Origin: Rubripirellula sp.
Lineage (GTDB): Bacteria > Planctomycetota > Planctomycetia > Pirellulales > Pirellulaceae
Length of the DNA: 48,480 nucleotides
NCBI GenBank assembly: GCA_022425745.1
Contig: JAKMEW010000137.1
Span: 1-48,480 of the forward strand
Direction: 5' to 3'
Shown in pieces: positions 9,212 through 18,267 of this stretch. Each line of letters opens with the position of its first letter. Within the stretch, counting starts at the first letter, position 1. The translations under genes and the position numbers were made by a program. The notes beneath the pieces were generated by a model that was not told the origin of the DNA, searched no databases, and worked only from the letters and a program-made list of their open reading frames with translations.

Positions 9212-9217
9212 GAGGAG
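9212..9217 (+). promoter_or_regulatory. Shine-Dalgarno confirming GTG start of YeeZ-like gene
   Basis: GAGGAG lies 5 bases before GTG 9223 (TGAGGAGAAATCGTG). It supports the non-ATG start chosen for this gene. Confidence 0.7.
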
Positions 9218-9222
9218 AAATC

Positions 9223-10113
9223 GTGCCAAAATCCAACCTAAGTCCGCCAAACCCCCATCCTCACAAAAACGTACTGATTTACGGTTGTGGTTATTTGGGT
9301 CGTGAATTGGGACAACAACTACTTTGCCAAGGTTGGGATGTTTGCGGCAGCACGCGACGTCGCGAAAATGCGAGGAATTTATCGAATACAGGGATTCATC
9401 CGATTATCTCGGATTGGAACAACACACGAACGTTGGGGCACCTAGACTCCTTTTCCAACGTCGTAATCTCCGTAAGTCGAAGTGTGTTCTCAAAACGAGA
9501 TCACTGGGAAACGCTGGTTTTGGGACTTCAAAACCTTCTACCGCGAATTTCACCTGATGCGCGTATCACTTACATCAGCTCGACAGGGGTTTTTCATCAG
9601 AAAGAAGGCGAGTGGGTGGATGAAACGTCACCAACGCATCCCAACCGCCCTAGCACTCGATCTCACTTAGCCGCTGAAAACCTACTGCGTAAAAATCGTT
9701 TACCCAATTCATGGAGTATTCTCCGGCTTGCTGGAATCTACGGTCCAAACCGCGTTCCAAATAGTCGCAACCTGACTGAGCGAAAGCCAATTTTTGCGGA
9801 TCCCGACAGCTATCTAAACTTGATACATGTGGAAGATGCCGCACAAGCGGTCATCGCAACCTTGGAAAGGTCCGATCAAAGGGTCTATGTCGTCTCGGAT
9901 GATCGTCCCGTACTTCGAGCTAATTATTATGGATTCATCGCAAAACATCTGGGATGTCCCGAGCCGATTTTTGCTACTAGAGAAGCAATGGACACGGTTA
10001 ACACGAGATCCAGTGGGAACAAGCGTGTCTGGAACCGACGGATGAAAAAAGAGCTTCTGCCAAAGCTACGTTATCCAACATTTATCGAAGGACTCACTCC
10101 GCTTCTCGATTAA
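9223..10113 (+). CDS. NAD(P)-binding extended SDR/epimerase-like protein (YeeZ-like)
   Basis: The 296-residue protein starts at a GTG with a good Shine-Dalgarno. It has a Rossmann nucleotide-binding loop near the N-terminus (YGCGYLGRELGQQL, GxGxxG type), an SDR-like Ser-Thr motif (TYISSTGVFHQ) and the late WSILRLAGIYGPNR and INLIHVEDAA-like segment (LNLIHVEDAAQAV) of nucleoside-diphosphate-sugar epimerases. The usual active-site Tyr of YxxxK is not evident at the STGVF position, where Phe stands, so an ordinary epimerase reaction is doubtful. This matches the poorly characterised YeeZ group. No signal peptide; cytoplasmic. Substrate unknown. Confidence 0.8.
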   Translation: MPKSNLSPPNPHPHKNVLIYGCGYLGRELGQQLLCQGWDVCGSTRRRENARNLSNTGIHPIISDWNNTRTLGHLDSFSNVVISVSRSVFSKRDHWETLVLGLQNLLPRISPDARITYISSTGVFHQKEGEWVDETSPTHPNRPSTRSHLAAENLLRKNRLPNSWSILRLAGIYGPNRVPNSRNLTERKPIFADPDSYLNLIHVEDAAQAVIATLERSDQRVYVVSDDRPVLRANYYGFIAKHLGCPEPIFATREAMDTVNTRSSGNKRVWNRRMKKELLPKLRYPTFIEGLTPLLD

Positions 10114-10222
10114 GTCCGTTAGTTCGGGCCGCATGCAAGCTTGTCGCACTCTGCAAAACAGTAAAACGATCGAGTTACATAGCTCTGAAGCGACTAGATA
10201 ATCACTAATTCCGAACCGCACC

Positions 10223-11011
10223 ATGCTCACTCGTAAAATCATTTACCCCGGCCTCATTGAACTCAATTTCCAAGCGGGTGAAGTCCTAGGCTGTAACGTC
10301 TACCTCGTATTCGATGCAGACGAATGGGTTTTAGTGGACATCGGTTATGAGGAAACAGTTGAGGATTTTATTGAAATCATCCGCCAATTGGATTTCCCAC
10401 TATCGAGATGCAAGACGTTAATTGCCACTCATGCGGATGTTGACCACATTCAAGGCTTAGCTCGAGCCAAACAATCTTTGAAAACTTCTGTGACTTGTCA
10501 CCCCAACGCCGTCAAACCACTTGAAAATGGTGACACTCTCCTGACGATGGCAGAGATCGCCGCGCAGGGTCTACGAATGCCGATGCCATCGGTCACCGTT
10601 GACAATCAAATTCAAGATGGTGATTTGATCCACGTTGGTGAAATTGAAATGGAAGTGTGGCATACACCTGGTCACACCGATAGCCAACTCGCCTTTCGTA
10701 TTGGCGACGTGCTACTGAGTGGAGATAACATCTACCGGGATGGATGTATCGGCGCCATTGACGCTCATCATGGCAGTGACATTAAAGCATTTATAAAGTC
10801 GCTTGAAAGAATTCGTGATAGTGATGTCACTTGGTTGGCACCGAGTCACGGCCCCATTTTTAGAAAAGACGCTGCAATGATTGATCAAACCATCAATCGC
10901 TTACGGGGCTATCTTCAAATGGCGGACTTTGGAACACTTGCGGAGCACTGGCCTCTCATGGACGAATGGGAACAAGAAGTTACGGAAGGCAAACTACCTG
11001 AAGGTCTGTAA
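10223..11011 (+). CDS. MBL-fold metallo-hydrolase
   Basis: The 262-residue protein shows the metallo-beta-lactamase zinc motifs in order: THADVDH (~69-75, the HxDxDH variant of the HxHxDH motif), WHTPGHTDSQ (~149), LLSGDNIY (Asp ~166) and APSHGPIF (His ~208). The arrangement resembles glyoxalase II/lactonase-type hydrolases with a dinuclear metal site; the second His of the first motif is Asp, as also seen in ComEC-like members. No signal peptide, so cytoplasmic. It sits about 100 bases before the ROK kinase on the same strand and might belong with sugar metabolism, but that link is only positional. Substrate unknown. Confidence 0.88.
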   Translation: MLTRKIIYPGLIELNFQAGEVLGCNVYLVFDADEWVLVDIGYEETVEDFIEIIRQLDFPLSRCKTLIATHADVDHIQGLARAKQSLKTSVTCHPNAVKPLENGDTLLTMAEIAAQGLRMPMPSVTVDNQIQDGDLIHVGEIEMEVWHTPGHTDSQLAFRIGDVLLSGDNIYRDGCIGAIDAHHGSDIKAFIKSLERIRDSDVTWLAPSHGPIFRKDAAMIDQTINRLRGYLQMADFGTLAEHWPLMDEWEQEVTEGKLPEGL

Positions 11012-11108
11012 ATCATTGAGCACGCATTTCAATGCATCCTGTTGAATAATCTCGAACCGTAAGCCACAACTTGATTTATCATCTCATCACAATCCCTTAA
11101 ACAAAAGT

Positions 11109-12113
11109 ATGACCGACGCATCATCACCTCCACCAACAGACACGAATCGGTACTTAGGTATCGATGTGGGTGGAACAACTATCAAGTTTGGTTTATGCGA
11201 CAGCGATGGAACCATACGATCTAAAGCTTCCACACCAACGGACGTGCTACCAGAACCTGAAGCGGTGATCCGGCATGGAATGGAGTTTGCCCACGCATCC
11301 TTAGGTGCATCTGAAACGCTAACTGGCATTGGACTCGCAGTCCCAGGCGTACTAGACACCTCCACTTGGAGCCTTAAGGAAGTCGTCAATCTCCCGCATT
11401 GGACAAATCGTCCTTTGCTTGCGATTTTGGAGGAAGAATCCCAACTTCCATGTGCGGTGGTCAATGATGCTAATGCGGCTGCTTTAGCGGAACATCAGCT
11501 TCGTGGACTCACGGACGAATCATTGGCGCTGATTACTTTAGGAACGGGAATTGGCTGTGGTTTAGCGATAGGAGGAAGAGGTTTATCAGGAGATCATGGA
11601 TGTGCCGGTGAAATCGGCCATCTGGCAATCAATTTTTCAACAGATGCGAACCTATGCAATTGTGGGCGTCGTGGTCACCTCGAGGCCTACGCCGGAGCCC
11701 CTGCAGTAGTAGAACGAGCTAAAAAGGCATTCGAAAGCCTGAATGCGAATGAAATCCCCGATACGCTTCTTCAATCCGAATTGGACCCGCGTGACTTGTC
11801 TCGTGCCGCTGAAGATGGCTTCAAACCTGCACTAGAAATCATCATGGAAACCGGTACTTACCTTGGTCAGGCAATTGGAATTCTTGGCCAAGTGATCGAC
11901 CCAGCGGTAGTACTCTTAGGCGGAGCAATGACATTTGGAGGAGAAGCTAAGTCGACGGGCAGAGATTTCCTCAATGCAGTCAAGCAGGCGATGGTGAGCA
12001 CAACCCTTCAGCAGGTGGGGAGTCAGATGACCATCGATTACGCTTCTTTAGGTAATACGGCGGGGGTAACCGGCGCAGCACTGGTCGCACTTCAGAAAGG
12101 CCACAAATCATGA
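11109..12113 (+). CDS. ROK family sugar kinase (glucokinase/N-acetylhexosamine kinase type)
   Basis: ATP-dependent phosphorylation of glucose or an N-acetylhexosamine is expected. The 334-residue protein has the phosphate loop YLGIDVGGTTIKFGL (~15-29), the substrate region GIGLAVPGVLD, catalytic-Asp segment VVNDANAAALAEH, second phosphate motif TLGTGIGCGLAIGG and the ROK zinc site GEIGHLAI...CNCGRRGHLEAYA (~183-193), where the third Cys of CxCGxxGC is His. No N-terminal helix-turn-helix is present, so it is a kinase rather than a ROK repressor. Its last four bases (ATGA) are shared with the NagB/PIG-L gene, which implies translational coupling and a joint role in amino-sugar use; exact sugar is inferred, not shown. 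Confidence 0.92.
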   Translation: MTDASSPPPTDTNRYLGIDVGGTTIKFGLCDSDGTIRSKASTPTDVLPEPEAVIRHGMEFAHASLGASETLTGIGLAVPGVLDTSTWSLKEVVNLPHWTNRPLLAILEEESQLPCAVVNDANAAALAEHQLRGLTDESLALITLGTGIGCGLAIGGRGLSGDHGCAGEIGHLAINFSTDANLCNCGRRGHLEAYAGAPAVVERAKKAFESLNANEIPDTLLQSELDPRDLSRAAEDGFKPALEIIMETGTYLGQAIGILGQVIDPAVVLLGGAMTFGGEAKSTGRDFLNAVKQAMVSTTLQQVGSQMTIDYASLGNTAGVTGAALVALQKGHKS

Positions 12114-14032
12114 CAATAAGTAACGAACGTATCCCAGCCCGTATCTTTTCTCGCGCATCTGAAGCGAGTATCGCTGCCGCGGATGAAATTGAGAATCTAA
12201 TTACGGAGCGAGCCGCTGCAGGTGAGATGTGCGTGCTCGGTTTAGTCACTGGCTCATCACCAACGGGCATTTATGAAGAACTCGTACGAAGACATCGGGA
12301 GGACGGTTTATCCTTCAAAAACGTTATCACCTTTAACTTGGATGAATTCTTCCCGATGCAGGCGCATGAGTTGCAGAGCGTAAACCGCTTCATGCACGAG
12401 CATCTTTTCGATCATATCGATCTCCCAGCTGAACAGATTCATATTCCAAAAGGAAACATCCCCAAAGAAGAAGTTTCTAGTTTTTGTCAGGACTATGAAA
12501 CGTCAATACGAGAAACTGGAGGTATTGACCTGCAAATACTGGGAATCAACCGAACGGGTCATATTGGACTGAATGAACCTGGATCGGATCGCAACTCCCG
12601 CACCCGCATGATTACGCTTGACGGCGTCACACGTACCGACGCAGCCAGCGATTTCTTTGGAGCGGAAAATGTTCCGAGGTACTCTATCACGCTGGGCGTT
12701 GGCACGATCTTAGAAGCGAAGCGCATTGTGCTGTTAGCGTTTGGTGAGGGCAAAGCAAAAATCATTTCCAAAACGGTCGAGGGTTATGCGACTTCGACTA
12801 TTCCCGCAACCTTTTTGCAAGATCACCCGAACACCACGTTCTTCCTCGATGAGGCAGCGGCATCAAATTTAACTCGGATTCAATCCCCTTGGCTACTCAA
12901 CGAAATCGAATGGGATCCTACCACCATACGTCGTGCCGTTATCGACCTTTCGGAAGACGTTGGAAAAGCAATCCTTAAACTGACCGATGCAGATTACAAC
13001 GAACAAGGCCTACAAGACCTACTCGCAGCACATGGAAGCGCATACGACATCAACCTGAGGGTCTTCAGGGATCTTCAATCCACCATCACAGGTTGGCCCG
13101 GAGGAAAACCCGAACACGAAAAAAAGATTGGTGATCGACCAGGTCATCGAGATGATATTTTTCCGAAACGTGTGATCATCTTCTCTCCCCATCCTGATGA
13201 CGATGTAATCTCAATGGGAGGTACACTAATTCGACTGGTTGACCAAGGCCATGAGGTTCACATTGCATATCAGACATCAGGAAACATTGCTGTCTTTGAT
13301 GAGGATGCTCTTCGATTCTCAGAATTTGTTGAGGACTTCTGTCGGGAATTCAAAATACACACGGAAGGCCTCGAACAACTTGAGACTCACGTTGATGAAT
13401 TCCTGCGGAATAAAATACCGGGCAACGTAGATAGTGAACCAGTGCAAAGAATCAAAGGGCTGATCAGAAGAGGTGAAGCAAGAGAAGGTGCACGTTGCTG
13501 CGGTGTACGAGATGAGCATCTACATTTTCTTGACCTGCCCTTTTACCAAACTGGCCGGGTCACAAAGAGTCCAATCTCGGATGCGGATCGACAAATCACG
13601 CTCGACCTACTCAGAAAAATAAAACCTCATCAGATCTATGCGGCAGGAGATCTTTCCGATCCTCATGGTACTCATCGAACCTGCTTGTCGGTAATTCTAC
13701 AATCCTGCACGGCGTGCCAAGACGAAGATTGGTTCTCTGATTGTGCGGTTTGGCTTTACCGTGGAGCGTGGCAAGAATGGGCGCCTCACGAAATCGAAAT
13801 GGCCGTTCCACTGAGCCCCCAAGAGGTCGCAAGGAAAAGAGCTGCAATCTTTAAACATGAATCACAAAAAGATCGCGCTCTTTTTCCAGGCTCCGATGTC
13901 CGTGAGTTTTGGCAACGCGCTGAAGCGAGAAATTCTGAAACTGCAAAACGATACGATTCGCTCGGACTAGCTGAATACGCAGCCATCGAAGGATTCGTGC
14001 AATGGGACGGTAAAACTGGACTAGACCTCTAG
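12110..14032 (+). CDS. nagB: Glucosamine-6-phosphate deaminase-PIG-L/LmbE deacetylase fusion
   Basis: A 640-residue two-enzyme protein. Residues ~1-260 are a NagB-type isomerase/deaminase domain: LVTGSSPTGIYEEL, FNLDEFFPM (proton-transfer Asp region ~77) and LGINRTGHIGLNEPGS (~143-158). It would turn glucosamine-6-P into fructose-6-P and ammonia. From ~350 a PIG-L/LmbE deacetylase domain follows with zinc motif SPHPDDDVISMGG (~358-370) and a downstream His pair in DPHGTHRTC (~518-526). Fused proteins of this plan are known in Bacteroidetes and planctomycetes, but the deacetylase substrate is not settled. In this gene the usual RxGxGxDGH-type signature is NRTGH. ATGA overlap with the upstream ROK kinase suggests a deacetylate-phosphorylate-deaminate salvage unit. 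Confidence 0.92.
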   Translation: MTISNERIPARIFSRASEASIAAADEIENLITERAAAGEMCVLGLVTGSSPTGIYEELVRRHREDGLSFKNVITFNLDEFFPMQAHELQSVNRFMHEHLFDHIDLPAEQIHIPKGNIPKEEVSSFCQDYETSIRETGGIDLQILGINRTGHIGLNEPGSDRNSRTRMITLDGVTRTDAASDFFGAENVPRYSITLGVGTILEAKRIVLLAFGEGKAKIISKTVEGYATSTIPATFLQDHPNTTFFLDEAAASNLTRIQSPWLLNEIEWDPTTIRRAVIDLSEDVGKAILKLTDADYNEQGLQDLLAAHGSAYDINLRVFRDLQSTITGWPGGKPEHEKKIGDRPGHRDDIFPKRVIIFSPHPDDDVISMGGTLIRLVDQGHEVHIAYQTSGNIAVFDEDALRFSEFVEDFCREFKIHTEGLEQLETHVDEFLRNKIPGNVDSEPVQRIKGLIRRGEAREGARCCGVRDEHLHFLDLPFYQTGRVTKSPISDADRQITLDLLRKIKPHQIYAAGDLSDPHGTHRTCLSVILQSCTACQDEDWFSDCAVWLYRGAWQEWAPHEIEMAVPLSPQEVARKRAAIFKHESQKDRALFPGSDVREFWQRAEARNSETAKRYDSLGLAEYAAIEGFVQWDGKTGLDL

Positions 14033-14180
14033 CGTGCTCTCCTGAAACGGAAACATAGAATCACATGGCGAGGACCAAACACATCTCCAGAAATGCTCAC
14101 CCACCCGTTGAGCATTGGCGAGAAAATCGATTCAATATGTTTCGCGGGACCCTTAACCTGACGTCAAACCAGCGATTTGC

Positions 14181-14789
14181 ATGACACTGACCAGCCACGC
14201 TATCGTACTACTCGCCAAACTTTTTAGCGGCTTTACTGTCCGCTGGATTGACTGCCAACCTGAAACCTCACAACGCATCTACTTTGCGAATCATACAAGT
14301 CATCTCGACGCCGTGCTTTTATGGTCTGCTTTGCCACGTAACCTAAGAAAGATTACGAGACCCGTTGCTGCAAAAGATTACTGGGCAAAAGGCTGGCTAA
14401 AGCCACACATGGCAAAAAGCTTCAATGCCTTGCTAGTCGATCGGAAGGAAATTAAAGTCCACAAAAGTCCGATCGACATCATGCTTCAGCAAATGGGTGA
14501 TGTTTATTCACTGATTATTTTCCCGGAAGGCGGACGATCTTCTGGTGATGAAGAGATGGGGGCATTCAAAAGCGGTCTGTTTTATATGGCAAAAAAAAGA
14601 CCGGACCTCGAACTGGTTCCGGTTTATATAGATAACGTCAATCGGATTCTACCCCGAGGCGAAGTTCTACCGGTTCCGCTTTTGAGCTGCATCACCATCG
14701 GTGCACCCATTTTCCTGGAAGCTGGTGAGCCCAAATCCGAGTTCCTCCAGAGGGCTCGAGAGAGCGTGCTGAAACTCAAAGAAACATGA
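14181..14789 (+). CDS. 1-acyl-sn-glycerol-3-phosphate acyltransferase-like (PlsC family)
   Basis: The 202-residue protein has acyltransferase motif I FANHTSHLDAVLLWSAL (NHx4D, ~37-43), a motif II-like segment around AKSFNALLVDR and motif III IIFPEGGRSSGDEEMGAFKSG (~113-130), then VPVYI (motif IV). These are the landmarks of the PlsC/LPLAT superfamily that moves acyl groups onto glycerophospholipids at the inner membrane. The protein is short and lacks an N-terminal hydrophobic helix apart from HAIVLLAKLFSGF. Acyl acceptor is unproven. Runs convergent to the large cytochrome gene, with an inverted repeat between the two. Confidence 0.87.
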   Translation: MTLTSHAIVLLAKLFSGFTVRWIDCQPETSQRIYFANHTSHLDAVLLWSALPRNLRKITRPVAAKDYWAKGWLKPHMAKSFNALLVDRKEIKVHKSPIDIMLQQMGDVYSLIIFPEGGRSSGDEEMGAFKSGLFYMAKKRPDLELVPVYIDNVNRILPRGEVLPVPLLSCITIGAPIFLEAGEPKSEFLQRARESVLKLKET

Positions 14790-14807
14790 TTTCTGGCCCA
14801 ATAAATG

Positions 14808-14838
14808 AATTGGAGAGCCATAACGCTAGGCTCTCAAT
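14808..14838 (-). terminator. Inverted repeat between convergent genes, possible terminator
   Basis: GAGAGCC (14813-14819) and GGCTCTC (14829-14835) form a 7-bp stem with a 9-base loop; after a bulged G, three more A/T pairs extend it. It lies 24 bases after the acyltransferase stop and 30 bases beyond the stop of the minus-strand cytochrome gene. On the minus strand it is followed by CAATTCATTTATT, moderately T-rich; on the plus strand there is no T tract. Confidence 0.45.
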
Positions 14839-14868
14839 CCATGGTGATTTCGTGCCATAGAATCAATG

Positions 14869-17800
14869 CTACTCCACTTCGTCAGCACTTCTTGGATCCG
14901 TTGTCAAACTTGAAAGATAGGCAACCAAATCCCGAAGCTGGCGCATTGTCAATTTATCAATCAGATCATCAGGCATTGATGATTTCCCTTTACGTCTAGC
15001 TTCAACGTCGTCTAACTCAAGGCGTACGATTGAACCATCCGCCTTGATGAGATCAAGGAAATCCTCGTTTTCGGATTTTACAATCCCAGCAATTGTCTCA
15101 CCATCAACAGTCAGTACCAAAGCGGTTTCAAATCCTTCTGCCACCACCGCATTTGGAGTGCAGATCGATTCCAATAGATATCGGCGGTCTTTTTTTGCAG
15201 CGATCGTCGTGAGATTCGGCCCTACTTGCCCCCCGGCACGTCCGACCTGATGACAACGAAGGCATGACAAGCGAGTATCTTCAAAAAAAAGTTTACGTCC
15301 ACTTTCTATATCACCCCCCTCCATGGCAAGCGACCAACGCCCCAAAGGATCTTGCTCACTCAGCTCTTCTTGATGAGAACGAATCCTATTCAGCAGGTCC
15401 TCGGTCACATTCCCGTCAGCACCTTCCAAGACATTTAACGCAACTGCCACTGGAAGATCACCGGTGAGGTATTGCTCAACACCGCGATTGAAGACTTCAC
15501 GTACTTCGTTGCCCTCCAGCTTAGCGAGCAGATCCCATGCAAGTTGCCTCACTCGTATGTTGCGGCTTTCAGTAGCCTCAACTAATCGCGATTTTGCAAG
15601 GGTTGGTGCGTGTGCCGCTAACACTCTCAAGCCTGCAAGCAGCAACTCATCCGCAGGAAGCATTCGAATATCCGAGGCGATCTTAATTGCCACGGACACA
15701 TCAAGTCGCTCAAGTGCCTCCAATGCACCTGCCCGCTCTGCGGAACTCAGCTCGATGTTAGCGACTCGTTCAACCAGCAAAGGAGCAATGCCCTTAATAC
15801 CTAACTGTGATGCGACTCGTATCGCTTCATCACGAACTTCCGAACTACCTACCATCAATCTTTGCAATTGAGGCTCCAACGCGTTTACCGCGAGATCAAG
15901 CGATCTATCTAATATGGGACGATAGTCATTCAAGACGCGATCGCGAGGATCAGATTGACACCAGTTTTCTAGCAGTTTGAGCGCCTCAAGCCTCATAGAA
16001 ACATCATTGGAAGATGATGCAGCGAAAGCAACGATTCGGCTTGCCGCATGGGCTGTACCTACTCGATGGTTCGAGTTGAGGGCACGTCGTTGAAATTCTA
16101 TCGGACGATTTTCAAGGTTCACTGACTCGCTCAATCGAGGCATCGCCTCAAGAATTGGCAAATCGTAAATCGCGTTTCCAGCTTCGGAAGTAACCCTATC
16201 ACTTGGGTCGTCGAGAAAAGCAGCGACGTTAGCATGGCGTAGTCGACGCAGGGCCACGACAGCTGATACGCGGACTATTTCACTCGAGTGGTTTTTGAGT
16301 GATTCCAGCGCCTGTGGAGTCTGAGTCTTGGCTAAAGCAACAATCCCTGCATGCCTTAATGCGATATCCGATTCAGAGTTCTCGCTTATCTCTGCCAGGA
16401 TCTGATTCAGGCTACCTTGGTCGTGCAATGCCGACAAAGCCAGTAACGCAAAATACTTTACTCGAGCCGATTCATGTTGCAGGCTCTTCCTTATCGATGA
16501 GAGGGACTCTTGGTCGCGGTGTTCGCCAGCGAACTTGATTGCAGCGCTACGAACTAAATTATCATCAGCTGCTATCAAGGGGCGAATGCTCTGAATAATG
16601 CTGGTCGACAACTGATCATGCTGCCGAGCAATCTGATCAGCTCCCCAAATTCCGTGCAAACGAAAAACCGCATCCAAGGAACTATCCTTCGCTACATTTA
16701 CCAGTGATTCCCAATCTCGACGTTGCGCAAGCTGCCACTGGGATTCCAGCCGGATTCTACGATCAACATGTGTGAGGCCCTCGACTAGACGTTGTGTATC
16801 TAAATCGTCCCAATTAGATGACAACCAGTCCCTTACCTCCGAAACTATGTTGCTTTCGGAATGCTCTGGATCCGTAAATCGATAGATTCGCCCTTTACCA
16901 AGCCCGTCCCAACCGTTGACCCAATCGCTCACATAGATTGCTCCATCCGGTCCAAAACCTATGTCCGTGGCTAAGACTGTCCAGATTGGATTGTCATCTG
17001 AAGCGAATCGGTACGAGGCTCCCTCCGCTTCCAAACGAAACGTTCTCACACCGCTGTTTGCTGACCCACCGCGAAAATCACAGATGAAAAAAGTGTCGTT
17101 AAACTGATCACCAAATCCCGTGCCCGGATAATAAGCCAGACCACTCGGCCCATCAGTGAAATTTGCGAGCGGCGGTACGATGTACGCTGGTTGCCCTGGC
17201 TGGATCGGCTTCCAAATTGCTTCACGATTAAATGGCCCACGATCCGGCAAATACTGATAATACATACGCCAACCGCTATCACTCCCCTCAAGTAAATGAA
17301 CAACTCGTGCTTGATCACCACTGTCACTGTTGTTGTCCACCGTGAAAAAGTCACCAATATCATTGAAAGCGAGTTCTTGAGGATTCCGCAAACCACTCGC
17401 AAACACTTCAAGTCGTGACCCATCCAATTCGCAGCGAAAAACGGCTCCCGATACCGGATTCGCTAAAACGTCGCCCGCCTCTGTTGTGACGTGGTAGCCG
17501 CGATCTCCAATACTAAAGTAAAGACGACCATCTGGGCCAAGAACCAGTCCATGTAAATCATGCCCACGAAAGGCAACTCGCACACCGTATCCATCAGACA
17601 TTACGATTCGCTCATCGATCACGCCATCTGCATCGGAATCAATCAATCGCCAAAGCTTTGGGATACATGTGTAATAAATACCTGAAGGTCTCCAAAGCAC
17701 ACTGGCGCCTGTCCCTTCCTCTAAATGATTAAAACCGTCGGCGATCACTTTGCTGGCGTCTGCTATTCCATCTCCGTCAGTATCCTCGAGAAGCCGAATG

Positions 17801-18267
17801 CGATCGTCATGCTGTTCATATGTAACAGCAGCATCTCCAAGCAACCTTCGGTGATAGTCGATTCGATCTTGCACCGTTTCTGCAGCCAAATCTGCGAGCA
17901 GCCACTGATCATTGTGGCCGCGGTTATCAGTCACCCCTCGATTTTGTCTAAACGTTTCGCAGACATAAAACCTACCTTGATGATCAATATCAAATGCGAC
18001 CACATTCGCGACGTTTGGCTCTGCTGCAAAAAGCTCAACCTTCCAACCATCAGGGACGCGAATAACCCCCATTGCCTCCTTACCCTCATCTGATGCTTCG
18101 GCAACGTCAGGCTCGATTATCTCGGCCGCCACCGAACGAATACCTCCCGTCGATAATAGAATGAGGCTCCAAGACAAACAGACTAAGGTCAACAATTCAC
18201 TTAAGCCGCCAGATAGAAAGTAATTGTTCCCCTTACCTGTCAAATCACAATCACTGCAAAAACGCAT
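14869..18267 (-). CDS. PVC-type heme-binding protein: beta-propeller, HEAT repeats, cytochrome c
   Basis: A 1,132-residue exported protein preceded by GAGG six bases before ATG. After a hydrophobic N-terminal stretch (LTLVCLSWSLILLS), residues ~65-470 form a membrane-bound dehydrogenase/NHL-like beta-propeller (VPDGWKVELFAAEPNVANVVAFDIDHQGRFYVCET; HDLHGLVLGPDGRLYFSIGDRG). Residues ~490-950 are alpha-helical HEAT-type repeats. The C-terminal part has one c-type heme site CLRCH (~1001) with the downstream QVGPNLT segment and an end typical of the family (MPDDLIDKLTMRQLRDLVAYLSSL). Such proteins are abundant in planctomycetes and are thought to take part in periplasmic sugar or polysaccharide oxidation. 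Substrate unknown. The likely electron path goes through the single heme. The neighbour across the intergenic region is an exported Gfo/Idh/MocA protein, another planctomycete-expanded family. Confidence 0.95.
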   Translation of the reverse strand: MRFCSDCDLTGKGNNYFLSGGLSELLTLVCLSWSLILLSTGGIRSVAAEIIEPDVAEASDEGKEAMGVIRVPDGWKVELFAAEPNVANVVAFDIDHQGRFYVCETFRQNRGVTDNRGHNDQWLLADLAAETVQDRIDYHRRLLGDAAVTYEQHDDRIRLLEDTDGDGIADASKVIADGFNHLEEGTGASVLWRPSGIYYTCIPKLWRLIDSDADGVIDERIVMSDGYGVRVAFRGHDLHGLVLGPDGRLYFSIGDRGYHVTTEAGDVLANPVSGAVFRCELDGSRLEVFASGLRNPQELAFNDIGDFFTVDNNSDSGDQARVVHLLEGSDSGWRMYYQYLPDRGPFNREAIWKPIQPGQPAYIVPPLANFTDGPSGLAYYPGTGFGDQFNDTFFICDFRGGSANSGVRTFRLEAEGASYRFASDDNPIWTVLATDIGFGPDGAIYVSDWVNGWDGLGKGRIYRFTDPEHSESNIVSEVRDWLSSNWDDLDTQRLVEGLTHVDRRIRLESQWQLAQRRDWESLVNVAKDSSLDAVFRLHGIWGADQIARQHDQLSTSIIQSIRPLIAADDNLVRSAAIKFAGEHRDQESLSSIRKSLQHESARVKYFALLALSALHDQGSLNQILAEISENSESDIALRHAGIVALAKTQTPQALESLKNHSSEIVRVSAVVALRRLRHANVAAFLDDPSDRVTSEAGNAIYDLPILEAMPRLSESVNLENRPIEFQRRALNSNHRVGTAHAASRIVAFAASSSNDVSMRLEALKLLENWCQSDPRDRVLNDYRPILDRSLDLAVNALEPQLQRLMVGSSEVRDEAIRVASQLGIKGIAPLLVERVANIELSSAERAGALEALERLDVSVAIKIASDIRMLPADELLLAGLRVLAAHAPTLAKSRLVEATESRNIRVRQLAWDLLAKLEGNEVREVFNRGVEQYLTGDLPVAVALNVLEGADGNVTEDLLNRIRSHQEELSEQDPLGRWSLAMEGGDIESGRKLFFEDTRLSCLRCHQVGRAGGQVGPNLTTIAAKKDRRYLLESICTPNAVVAEGFETALVLTVDGETIAGIVKSENEDFLDLIKADGSIVRLELDDVEARRKGKSSMPDDLIDKLTMRQLRDLVAYLSSLTTDPRSADEVE

